NCBI RefSeq assembly: GCF_900496995.4
Contig: NC_044019.1
Coordinates: forward strand, 4,313,501-4,377,500
Length of the DNA stretch: 64,000 nucleotides
Direction: 5' to 3'
Origin: Aquila chrysaetos chrysaetos
Lineage: Eukaryota; Chordata; Aves; Accipitriformes; Accipitridae
The translations under genes and the position numbers were made by a program. The notes under the pieces were generated by a model. It was not told the origin of the DNA. It was given only the letters and a program-made list of their open reading frames with translations, and ran no database searches. Shown piece by piece: positions 20,033 to 36,859 of this stretch (position 1 is the first letter of the stretch; each line of letters starts with the position of its first letter).

Positions 20033-20502
20033 GCGGAGGCAGCCTGGCCGGGGACGAGGACGTCCGTGTGGCTCCCGTTGGCTGGACGTGGCCCCTCGCC
20101 CTCGGTGAACGTGGCCGATGGGCTGGTGGCATCCACGGTCCTCGTGCCGTGGGGCTGCTGCTGGCTGGGAGGGCCACCAGGTCTACCCCAGACCCAGGGG
20201 TGGGGGTACCTGAGGGGCAGGGGGGGGGAAGGGGGTCCCCTGGGTGACTCTCTCCTTGACCCCAGGGCTGGCAGGCTGCTGTCCCCTGCTGTGAGCCATC
20301 TTTTCCATCCTCCCTGTCTCCAGCCCAAGGTGGTGGGATGGGCCCGCAGCCCCCATCGGCCGCTCGTGTCCTGCACCAGCTGCAGACTGGGGGGGGTGGG
20401 CAGAGCCTGAGCCCCCCCCCCCCCTCTCCCCGTCGTGGGCAGTGCCCACCCCACAGCCCCCTCCTCCCCAGAAAAGGGGCTGCTGAGGCCAGAGCAGCGC
20501 TC

Positions 20503-20508
20503 AATAAA
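20503..20508 (+). terminator. FAM110D: FAM110D poly(A) signal
   Basis: AATAAA about 470 bp after the stop, followed by a T-rich element (cgtttttttt) 12-22 bp downstream, as expected for cleavage. Bases from 20530 to 20820 hold only the GC-rich gap and the 3' end of C1orf232. Confidence 0.85.
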
Positions 20509-20820
20509 CTTGATTTTCGTCGTTTTTTTTCTAGCGTGGCAGTGTGTGTGGTTTATCCGGGCAGAGCCCGGGCTTGGGCGGGGGGGATGCTTCGGGGTGG
20601 GGGGTAGCAGCTCCCCATCCCCACCGTGGGGGTCGTGCTGCTCCAGGGGTGATGGGGCTGCCGGGGGGGGGGTCGAGGGCAAAGAAAGCACCAGGCAGGG
20701 CTCGGGGAAAAGGGGCACCTCGGGATCTTTAGTGCAGACACGTTGCCGAAACCCACCGCGGAGCCCTTGGGTGCGGGCAGGGGGCTGCCCGCTTGGAGAG
20801 TCCGGCCAGCACGTCCTCCT

Positions 20821-21826
<1,006 letters not shown>

Positions 21827-22181
21827 GGTGAGGGGCTCAGCGGGGCCAGAAGCCGGCGGGTGCCGTGGGGAGCAGGAGGGGTGGGGGGCTGGGCCCCCCC
21901 CGTGCCGCCCCGGCGATCCGGTGGCTTCATTAAACTTTCAGGGGCCACTTCCAATGCACAAAGGGGAACCTGAGCCCGGCCTGAGCCGGGGGCAGCGCGG
22001 GGGCAGCCGCTCCGGTCACCCTCGACCTCCCCCCCTGCACCTCCCTGCCCCAGCCCCCCAGTGCCCCTCACCCCCAGGGGACCCCCCCCCCAAGGCTGGG
22101 GTGACCCCAAGCCCACAGCGCAGAGGAGGCGCTGGGGCTTGGCGCTCCTCCCCCCCCCCCCCCCGGTGCCGTGGGTCCCCA

Positions 22182-22187
22182 TTTATA
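22182..22187 (-). promoter_or_regulatory. C1orf232: TATA box, probable C1orf232 promoter
   Basis: TATAAA on the minus strand (in the word aattataaatgg) lies 356 bp upstream of the C1orf232 ATG. It fits a 5' UTR of roughly 330 bp that includes a 17-bp C/G run near 22148-22164. The start site is inferred. Confidence 0.5.
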
Positions 22188-22465
22188 ATTGATCACCCAG
22201 AGTGGAGGAAACACGATCAGTGCTGGGACACGGTGTGCTGAGCCCTCCCCAGCTCATCACAGCAGTGACCGGCGCAGGACCGGATCCCGTCACCCCTTGC
22301 CCCGAGGCCAGGCCCTTGTGTCCCGCTACGGGGACAACCTGGGGACGTCTGCCACCGGGTGCTGGGGACCTTTGGGGACGCGGCTGGTCCCCGGGGCCGT
22401 TCACCGGCCCCGGTTGGAGCGGGGCTGGGCACGGCCGCCGGGCAGAGCTATGGGGCTGAGTCGGG

Positions 22466-22620
22466 GGGCGTGGCCTACCCGCTAAATGGGCGTGGTATGT
22501 CGATGTATGGGCGTGGTTTGCGGCTGCGCGGGCGTGGTTTGAGACTGCATGGGCGTGGTTTGCCGCCACACGGGCGTGGTTTGCCGCCTCCTGGGCGGGG
22601 TGTATGGGCGCGGGGCGGGG
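22466..22620 (+). promoter_or_regulatory. ZNF593: 21-bp tandem array of GGGCGTGG Sp/KLF-type boxes upstream of ZNF593
   Basis: GGGCGTGG starts at 22466, 22488, 22509, 22530, 22551 and 22572. It is followed by GGGCGGGG at 22593 and another at 22613. The spacing is 22 bp once and then 21 bp five times, so all boxes lie on nearly one face of the helix. Between the boxes the repeat words (gtttgcggctgcgc, gtttgagactgcat, gtttgccgccacac) have diverged while the GC/CACCC-type core is retained. The last box ends about 50 bp before the ATG. NRF1-like GCCTGCGCCTGCGCC lies at about 22626-22640. Confidence 0.8.
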
Positions 22621-22671
22621 CCTACGCCTGCGCCTGCGCCCTGCGGAGCATCCTCCCGGCGTGGGTCCGCC

Positions 22672-23642
22672 ATGTCACCGCGCAATGGCCGCCGTACCGG
22701 GGCTCACCGGGCGCACTCGTTGGCCCGGCACTTGAAGACGAAGCGGCGCCGACGAGACCTGGATGAGATTCACGGGGACCTACGGCCCGAGAACGCTGCT
22801 CGGTTGCTGCGGCAGGAACCCGACCCCGACCTGCCCGGCTGCGCCCAGTTCTACTGCCTGCACTGCGCGTGTGTGGGCCGGGGTGGGGGGGGGGTCCCTG
22901 CGCCGGGGTGGGGAGGGGGGGTCCTGGTCGGGGGTGGGGGGGGGTCCGGGGAGGGCTTTAACCCTTTCGGGGGGGGTGTTGTCCTGGTGCTGGGGGGTCC
23001 CTGCCTCCTGGGAGGGGGTTGTTCTGGTCCAGGGGGTGGTTCCTGGCTCCTGGGGGAGGGTTGATCCTGGCGAGGGGGGCTCTGATCCCTTTGAGGGGAG
23101 GGAATCTTGTCCTGGTCTTGGGGGGGACTCTGGGCCTTGTAGGGAGCTTGTTCTGGTCTCGGGGAGGGACCCTGGCCCGGGGGGGTGTGTGTGGGGGTCA
23201 CTGGCCCCTCCATAGGGCTCCCCCCAGCCCCACTCCCATCTCAGGGCCCCCTAACCCCCGGCTTCTTGTCCCCCCCACCCCAGGCGCTACTTCGTGGACC
23301 TGACCAGCATGAAGGAGCACTTCAGGTCCAAGGTGCACAAGAAGAGGTAAGGGGGGGCCTGAGCGGGGCCCCAGAGCAGGCCACAGCCCCCCGCCCCTAT
23401 TTCGTCGGGGTGAGGTGGGTGACGGCGTCATTTCGGGGCCGGTCTTGTTTTGAGGAGCTGTGGTGGAAGGCTTCAGCCCTCCTCTCTGCCTTCCCCACAG
23501 GCTGAAGCAGCTGCGGGAGGCACCGTACACGCAGGAGGAGGCTGAGCGCGCCGCCGGCATGGGCTCCTACATCCCCCCGAAGAAGGTGGAAGTGCAGACC
23601 CAACCGCTCGAGGAAGTCGTCGAGATGGAGGCATCCAGCTGA
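22672..23642 (+). CDS. ZNF593: ZNF593, C2H2 zinc finger 60S biogenesis factor (3 exons)
   Basis: Exons 22672-22868, 23284-23346 and 23501-23642 join to 133 residues; the human protein is about 134. The N-terminus is basic ([12 protein letters not shown] near 22-33). One C2H2 finger of the U1/matrin type follows, with cysteines in FYCLHC at about 62-67 and histidines in [11 protein letters not shown] at about 79-89. After it comes the conserved [20 protein letters not shown]. The yeast relative Bud20 binds pre-60S particles and helps their nuclear export, so a nucleolar/nuclear ribosome assembly role is expected. Human ZNF593 was also reported to modulate Oct-2 DNA binding. Intron 1 carries a G-rich minisatellite. 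Confidence 0.96.
22890..23190. repeat. G-rich minisatellite in ZNF593 intron 1
   Basis: Imperfect units of about 30-40 bp based on the words tcctggtc, ctgggggagg and ggggggtccctg repeat across the intron. Units are diverged and unit borders are approximate. Many runs of four or more G lie on the plus (coding) strand. Confidence 0.7.
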
Positions 23643-23942
23643 GCGCAGCGGACTGAGGGGCCGGGCGGCTCCGTAAGGGCGTCTTTGTCCTCAGCTTTGC
23701 GAGGAAAAAACGTGCCCCGGCGCAGCCTGCCAGCAAGCAAACGCGCCGCTCCTCCTCGCCAGAGCGCTAATGAGGAGAAGGAGCCAGCGAGACCCCGGGT
23801 GCCCTCGCTGTGCGTCCTTCTTCTCGGGGAAGGGGCAAGCGGCTTGTTCCCTAAGCGCTGGCGTGACTGTACGCTCGTCTCGTTTTTAGAGCGGTTTTAG
23901 GCCTCTCTGCTTGGGTCAGAGGTTGATCCTGGTGACTCGCCC

Positions 23943-23948
23943 ATTAAA
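23943..23948 (+). terminator. ZNF593: ZNF593 poly(A) signal ATTAAA
   Basis: ATTAAA about 300 bp after the stop codon, in cattaaaatatg. This is the common variant hexamer, and no AATAAA lies nearer. Confidence 0.6.
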
Positions 23949-23959
23949 ATATGTCAACT

Positions 23960-24700
23960 GACAGGCCGGCAGTGTTGAGAGCTCTCTGTGAGTGTGACCC
24001 AGGCCCTGGCTGGAGGGCGGCAGCCGCCCCTTGGGGTAGAGGACAACGTCTCGGTGTTATGCTTTTCCCGAGCACTCCAAGGGGAATACTGCCAGCGTCT
24101 GTGCCAGCCCGGAGGAACGGCCTCGTCCCGGTGCTCCTGCTCTGGCAGGGTGGTAAAGCTGCCTCTGCTTTGCCCTCCTGGCAGGGGGTTCCCGGCCTAC
24201 TGGTAGCAGATACGGGGCTGCTTTTTGGGAGGATTATGTGCTTGAGTGAGCTCTTTATCAAGCACTTGGGTCTGCATAGCGAGCTGCTCGTTGTGCTGGC
24301 CCTGCCTGTTTGGGCCTTGAGAGGGGAGTGCTGGTGTCCCCCCGGCAGGGAGACTTTTAGGCTCCTGTCCCCAAAAAACCCAACACCTGCAAGTGATTTC
24401 ATCTTCCCGGGGGCTGGGGCTGCGTGTGTGGTGTGGTCAGCCTCCCCGCCTCACGTCCCCCGGCCTGATGCTGCTGTGATCCCGCTGCTGACCCTTCCTC
24501 CGCCTGCCTGGCTTTTGGGGGACTTTGTTTGACGATGCCACCGCCCGCTGTTGCGAATTCCTGCAGAGCGGATCTTTGCCAATGCAGCCCTGGCAGCAAA
24601 ACCCTCAGGCCGGAGGTTTGACCCTCCTGCCCAGCTGGGGATGGGGCTCTGGGCCGGAGCAGCAGAAAAGCAGAGCGACAACGCAGCTGTGCTCAGCAGG
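23960..24700. other. Gap between the ZNF593 and antisense-gene 3' ends
   Basis: GC-rich unique DNA. It includes an open frame of 193 codons (23951-24532, +) with no recognisable domain. The two flanking genes converge here. Confidence 0.55.
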
Positions 24701-24706
24701 AAAGGG

Positions 24707-24712
24707 TTTATT
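24707..24712 (-). terminator. Poly(A) signal (minus strand) for the micropeptide gene
   Basis: AATAAA on the minus strand lies 730 bp after the stop of the 65-residue ORF at 25443. It is the first canonical minus-strand signal downstream of that stop that I noticed. Confidence 0.55.
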
Positions 24713-25442
24713 TCTACGTAGCCCGCCCGGATTTGTCTCCGGCTCTGGGGAGATGAAATGCTGCAGCTCTGCGTGGGTTTGCTGGGTGCGAGGGGGACCG
24801 GGAAGGTTGCAGACCCCATCCCAGCGGGACGTGCCTGCCCAGGGGACACGTCGCTGACCCCGTGGCCCCGTCTCCCCCCGACCCCGTTGTTGCAGAGGTC
24901 GGTCTGGTCCCAGCCCTCCCCGCCGCGTTACCTAACGGCTTTCGGCGCTGACCTCCTTTCCGCAGGGCCGGGCTGGCTGCGGCCACAACGCGGTCCCCCC
25001 ACGCAGGGATGGGGGGGCTGCGTTGGCTGCCAGTGGGGTGCAAGGGGCCCCCCCCCGGGCCCCTTCTGCTTGGGGAGAAGATGGAGATGGATGCAGCACC
25101 AGGCTCCGTCGTCCATCCATCTATCCGTTCAGGCTCTGTTCGTGTTGTGGCGGGATCGTGGTGTCTCGCAGCGGTTCAGTCAGGGGCTCAGCCGGCAGCT
25201 CTGGAACCAGGAGGTGGCTTCTCCGTTCTCCATCCTGGTTGTTGAACCGGCTCCCGAAAACGGGGACCGACAGGGGGACAGAGGTGCGTGTCCCCAAGCC
25301 CCGGGGCATCGCACCGCCCAGGCGTGGAGGGAAGGGCTGGATGTGGCGCAGATCAGCTGGAAAGGATCCGCATCCGGCAGCTCCGTTCGGGTGTGGGGTG
25401 GGGGGGGTGCACAGCGGGCAGGGGGGGACCCTGGCCCCCTCC

Positions 25443-25984
25443 TCACGGCTCTGGGGGGGCTTTGGTGGGGCCGGCCATCCTCCGGACGCTGTAGAAGGAG
25501 AGGCAGAGCCCGGCAGCCGCCAGCAGCAGGGCCAGGGGGGTCAGCAGTCGCCCCCCCGGCTCGGCCCCCCGCCCCGCCGCAAGCTGCATCTGTGGGGGGG
25601 AGAAAGGAGAGGAGAGGGGAGCGTTGTGAGACCCTGAACCCCAAACCCCCCAGGGTCAGGGGACCTGAGGCCGTGCCCTGAACGTCCCCATCGTGCTCGG
25701 CTGGGATGTAGGAGCGATGGGGGGCAGCTTTGTGGGCTTCCCCCCCCCCCCCCCCCCCCCGGGGCATCCAGGTCGGGGCATCGGTGAGGCGAGGCTCCAC
25801 CAGCAGCACCACTGGTGCCAACCTGGAGCCAGGATACGGCCGGGCATGGCTCCCACGGTGGGCAACGCAGGTGGGGTCCTGGGGGTCCCTGCAGGTTTCC
25901 CCCCCCCCACCCCAACCCCTGCTCCCCCCTTACCTGGAGCAGACGGAAGTACCCCGGCGTCAAGCGTCTGGGGCGGATAATCAT
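25443..25984 (-). CDS. ZNF593OS: Small single-pass membrane protein, ZNF593OS-like (2 exons, 65 residues)
   Basis: Exon 25934-25984 encodes MIIRPRRLTPGYFRLLQ and ends at a perfect donor (cag|gtaagg). Exon 25443-25589 starts after ccccccacag and continues in phase 0 with MQLAAGRG. The protein has a basic N-terminus and one hydrophobic span of about 18 residues (LLTPLALLLAAAGLCLSF, residues about 33-50). A positive stop (RR) and a Pro-rich tail follow. It sits antisense and downstream of ZNF593, and head to head with CNKSR1. The human locus has a gene called ZNF593 opposite strand, predicted to encode a small transmembrane protein. I assign the symbol from position and topology and cannot align the sequences. 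The charge pattern and length resemble small mitochondrial inner-membrane proteins, but its location is unproven. Confidence 0.6.
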
Positions 25985-25989
25985 GGCGC

Positions 25990-26880
25990 GGCGGGGAGCA
26001 GCAGGATCAGACCCCGCAGGTCAGCAGCGGGGGGGGGGGCCCCCCGCCACCCTGCTCCCAACCCCAAGACACCCCCCCCCCAAACCCCGACCACCACGAA
26101 GCGGGGTCTGTCACCCACCCGCCCGCCGGCTCGGCGGTCCCCTCGGCACGGGCGGCACGCACCCGGCCAACGCCGAGCAGCTGTCAGCCGCGATCAGCGC
26201 CCGCTGCTCCCCCAAGCGCACACGCCGGGGCGGGGGGGAGACGGGCACCGAGGCGCTGGCGGGGGGGGGGGGGGGGGCCAGGGCAGATTTTTTGGGGGGG
26301 GGGGCAGGAGAGCTGGGCTCAGCGCGTCTGCAGGCCTCTGTGCGGGCTGCTCCCTGCCTCAGTTTCCCCACCTGCAAAGGAAAGGGTGGGAATTGTGCCT
26401 TGAGGTGGGGTGGGGGGGGGGGTTGGAGTGGAGTGACCCTCCCCAAAATCCCCGGGTGGGTGGGGAGGGGGGCTGAGCAGGGGCTCTCCCAGGGATCTGT
26501 GTGGCCACAGGGCACCAGGGGGACGCCCACCAGTGTCATGAGTTCTGTCGGGACTCAGCCCTCGCTGCGTGCAGGGGCTGGGGGAGGTAACGACGACGAC
26601 ACGCGACGCGCACCTCATCTCGCAGCGGAGGGGGAAACTGAGGTGGGGGGGGGGGGGTGTGTGTGTGTTTCGGCAGCCGCGCGTCACCATCCCGCCCGTG
26701 ACTCACTGGGGTGCGTCGTTGCCGCGGGGCCTGGCCCCGCAGGGTCGTACTGGGCCGTACTGGGCGGGAGGCCCCGGGGTGCGGCGGGGAGGCCGCGGTG
26801 AGCGGCACGCGGTTGCGCCAATGGGGCCGCCCGTCCCCGGCGCAGGTGAACCGTCGCTCCCGCCACCGGTTCCGGCCTGG
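25990..26880. promoter_or_regulatory. Divergent CpG-rich promoter region of CNKSR1 and the micropeptide gene
   Basis: About 900 bp separate the two divergent start codons. The region contains a run of about 17 G at 26263-26279, further G runs at about 26290-26303 and 26410-26421, and a CCAAT box at 26818-26822. The CCAAT box lies 64 bp upstream of the CNKSR1 ATG. Open frames across it are composition-driven. Confidence 0.55.
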
Positions 26881-26885
26881 CCGCC

Positions 26886-33924
<7,039 letters not shown>

Positions 33925-34258
33925 CACCCCGCCAGGACCTCTCTGGCACGAACTGCCGATAAAAATCGTGGTGCTGCAGGAGCAAAGCGGGTGCTTTGCC
34001 CATGCTGGGGGCATGCACGGGGGGATTGATGATATTTTTGAAGGCTCAGCCCCCAGCATGGATTTGCCGCAGGAGAATTGGCTTCTGCTACATCCCCCGT
34101 CCCTGGGGCGGGACGTGGCAGTGAGTCTTGCTTTTTTCGGGGATGTTTTGCCTTGGCTGCACGTTGGTAATGGGGGCCTTTTCCCGGAGGAACATGCCCC
34201 TGCCGTGCACACCGGCACGGTGCCACCAGCCATCCCAGCCAGGGTCTCTTCTGCTGTA

Positions 34259-34264
34259 AATAAA
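34259..34264 (+). terminator. CNKSR1: CNKSR1 poly(A) signal
   Basis: AATAAA 335 bp after the stop codon, with no competing canonical hexamer in between. From here to 34690 the sequence is GC-rich intergenic DNA with no recognised feature. Confidence 0.8.
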
Positions 34265-34694
34265 ACTATGTCGACGAGGGCTGATTGTGCCATGCTTTTT
34301 CTTGGCACTGAAACGTCCCTGCAGCGACAGCAAGCCCCTACCCGTGCCGTGTGTCACCATCCTCAAGGGTTTGTGGCATCCCTCTGTGCTCTGCTCTCCT
34401 CTCCCTGTGGGCTGCGCCGGTCCAGCTCGGGGGCGATGGCACCCACCCGTAGGGGGACAGGGACGGGGCTCCAATGATGCTGTGAGGGCAGGGAGGGCAA
34501 TGAAGTGGGGAAGGTGCCCCGGGGAGGGTTGGGGTGCTCTGGGGGGGCTTTGTGCAGCTCACAAGGGGCAAGAGGAGAGTGCGGGGCAGGAGGGGGAAGG
34601 AGATGTGGTCAGCCTGGAAAGGGGGGATGGGTCCTGCCCCTCCCTGTGCCACCCAGCCCCTCACAGACATACCACAGCTGGGTATGGGATGCTC

Positions 34695-34700
34695 TTTATT
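34695..34700 (-). terminator. Minus-strand AATAAA downstream of the four-pass pseudogene
   Basis: A canonical hexamer about 290 bp beyond the last in-frame stop of the pseudogene, in the sense orientation. It is probably the relic of that gene's 3' end. Confidence 0.5.
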
Positions 34701-34986
34701 TGGCTGCAGAGGCTAAACCCTGCCTAAGGATTAAAGCACAATCAAGTTACGGGCAAAAAAGTGTTGACATCGGCTTGCTTTCCAGTGAAAAATTACGAGT
34801 GAAAAGAGGTAAAGATGGGGAACAGACCCAGCTCTTCCACCCAGTGATGGTCTGAGGGGTGTCCAGGGCTGCAGGATGGCCACAGCGGGAGGCTGAGGAG
34901 CCGCTGTCACCCCACAATTTGCAGCATCGTCCCCGTGACACTCATGGCAGGAATCAGGCTGTCCCAGCGCCTCAATAATCCACCTC

Positions 34987-35585
34987 CTAAGGGGCAGCGG
35001 CCAGCCTCGTGACGAACCCCGTCTTCCTGTAGAAGCTGGTGGCCAGGCAGATGCCAGCCAGCACCTCTGCAGCTCCAGCCCAGGGAGAGACATGTCCCCT
35101 GGTGGAAGTGGTCTGTCAGGGGGGGTCTGTGGGATGGCCAAGTCCTCCAGCACCCAATGAGCCATGTAGGAAGCAGCATCCAGGTACACAGCACCCACCA
35201 GCATCAGCAGGAGCCTGGCGGTGGCCACCAGGTTAAGCCATGCTGGGGGGGACACCCATCATCGTGCTCCCAGCATGGCCAGGGTGTACGCCAGGGCTCC
35301 CAGCAGCAGCAAGCCCACGGTGGCCACTCTCAGGACCTGCACGGGCCAGAAATGGGCCACGTCCTCCGGGAGGGCACAACAGGCTGGACCTGGCTGGGCA
35401 AGCTCCTCCACGCAGCTCTCCCAAAGGCCATTGCTGAAGAAGAGTTTGCGGGGGGTAGCTGGGCAACTCCCACCACTGTGGGGTGGCCGTGGCCACCAAC
35501 AGAAGCACCCAGGCGTGGGGGCCAGCGCCAGACCCCCTTACCAGAAAGTGGGTCCCCACTGCCGATGAGGCCTCGCTGCCGGCAG
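34987..35585 (-). pseudogene. Decayed four-pass PMP22/claudin-superfamily gene
   Basis: On the minus strand the pieces of a tetraspan protein follow in order. TM1 is WVLLLVATATPQWW (about 35475-35515). Next is the extracellular signature FFSNGLWESCVEEL (about 35400-35440), with a second Cys pair in PACCALPED. TM2 is RVATVGLLLLGALAYTLAMLG and TM3 is LVATARLLLMLVGAVYLD. TM4 is AAEVLAGICLATSFYRKTG, ending at a stop at 34987-34989. The GLW..C motif is the hallmark of the PMP22/EMP/LIM2/claudin families. The frame changes between TM1 and the GLW motif (in a C6 run), a TGA (35259-35261) follows TM2, and the frame changes again before TM4. No intron that would fix these is evident. The 5' end is lost where an LTR begins. 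I cannot name the parent gene. Confidence 0.65.
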
Positions 35586-36244
35586 TGATAGCATATTTCC
35601 ATACATTCTGTATGGCACATCTAAATATTTTGATGGTTTTAATATTTTGTACCAGCCGTGGAAACTGGTTTGCTGCTAGGTGACTGTAAAAATGAGATTT
35701 GGTAAATAATTATTAGAAATCTTATACTAACACTATGATTGAAACAACAGACAAAAGTATAGCCAAGCAATTAACTAGTAGAGGTAGTTACTCATAAGTT
35801 TTGCAGTTCTTTGCTCTTATGACTAGCTGTTCCTGTACGCTAGATGAGAACAATGTTGAAACTGACCACATGTGATTGAAACTGTGTTAAGCTTCAAGAT
35901 GAAAGAACAAGGACAAGAATAAAGACTTCAAGGACAGCCAGCAAGAACTTCCAAATGGGTTGGTGGTCGCAAAAGCAGCCCTTCAACCCAAATGGATCCT
36001 TCATTCCGCATGATTGGATGTAGGCTGCACTATGATAATCAGTTGCAACCATTTTTATGTATATGTATACTAATGTGATTAATATGCAATTAGTTTTTCT
36101 ATATAACCTGTTTGTGCTAAAGCTGCGGCGTGCACGCTAGGTGGAACTATCCCCCGTGCATCCAGCGCTGCAATACAGAATGCCTGCTTTCTAAAACTCC
36201 AAAACGAGTCTTAGAGAGTTTCTTCGACCGGCTTTTCAGTATCA
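35586..36244 (+). mobile_element. Solo LTR of an avian endogenous retrovirus
   Basis: The 659-bp element begins TGATA and ends TATCA (perfect 5-bp inverted ends). It is flanked by the 4-bp direct repeat gcag at 35582-35585 and 36245-36248. It is AT-rich within GC-rich surroundings. Inside are an AATAAA at 35918-35923, a TATATAA box at 36100-36106 and a U5-like tail (about 36165-36244) with the words gaatgcctgctttctaaaac and gagtcttagagagtttcttc. These resemble avian ERV LTR tails. No internal region adjoins, so it is a solo LTR and a fossil. A 4-bp duplication favours an ERV1-type integrase, but the class is uncertain. Confidence 0.85.
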
Positions 36245-36279
36245 GCAGTGCCGCTCCTCCAGCCGGGTCGGGCCCTGCC

Positions 36280-36859
36280 CGGGGAAGGAAGGTGACCCCG
36301 CACCACACGCGAGAAGCCCCGAAGTGGCCGGGCCTAAGGAAGGGCCCAGCGCCATGGCCTCTCTACCGCCAGCACCCAGGGGCAGCCCTGACCTCTCCGG
36401 CCCAGCAGAGTGAGGGGGCCGAGCTGGGGGGCCGCCGCCCGGCCTTACCCCTCAGCCTGGGGCCCTGAGGGGACGGTGGAGCCGGTGAGGGAATGCGGGA
36501 GCAACGGTGAGGCCGGGCCACCCGCCCTCACACAGCGCCTCGCCGGCGGCAGCGGCACTGCGCAGGCGCGGGGAGAGGGGCCGGTGCCGCTCTTTTTCAG
36601 GCCCCGCCCTACGGGTGGCAGCTGCGGTCAGTTTTCCTCCGCCAGAAGCCGTCTCCCCCTCCACGAAGCTACGGGGCGGGGCAATCAGCGTTCCGAAAAA
36701 CCAATGAGTGAGGAGTAAGGGCGGGGCAGCCGCGTCCGATAGGTTGCGGGCGGGGACGGTCCTGCCCCTTTTCCTTTGCCACTCCCCCTCCCCTTCCCTC
36801 CGCCGGCGGCTGTAACGGTCGCGGCGCGCGGGGCAGCGCGAGCGCGGCGGCGGAGCCAG
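36280..36859 (+). promoter_or_regulatory. CEP85: CEP85 CpG-island promoter and non-coding exon 1
   Basis: CpG-rich sequence with an NRF1-like TGCGCAGGCGC at 36559-36569, GGGCGGGG boxes at about 36672-36681 and 36720-36726, and a CCAAT box at 36701-36705. The presumed 5' UTR exon ends at the donor ccag|gtgagg after 36859. The island begins directly after the solo LTR. Confidence 0.75.

Noticed and set aside
23951-24532. Open frame of 193 codons (plus) after ZNF593
   Set aside because: It lies beyond the probable ZNF593 poly(A) signal. There are no family features, and it has the composition of the surrounding DNA.
25815-26801. Open frame of 328 codons on the plus strand
   Set aside because: It crosses the divergent promoter region and homopolymer C/G runs. 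No recognisable protein and no conserved block.
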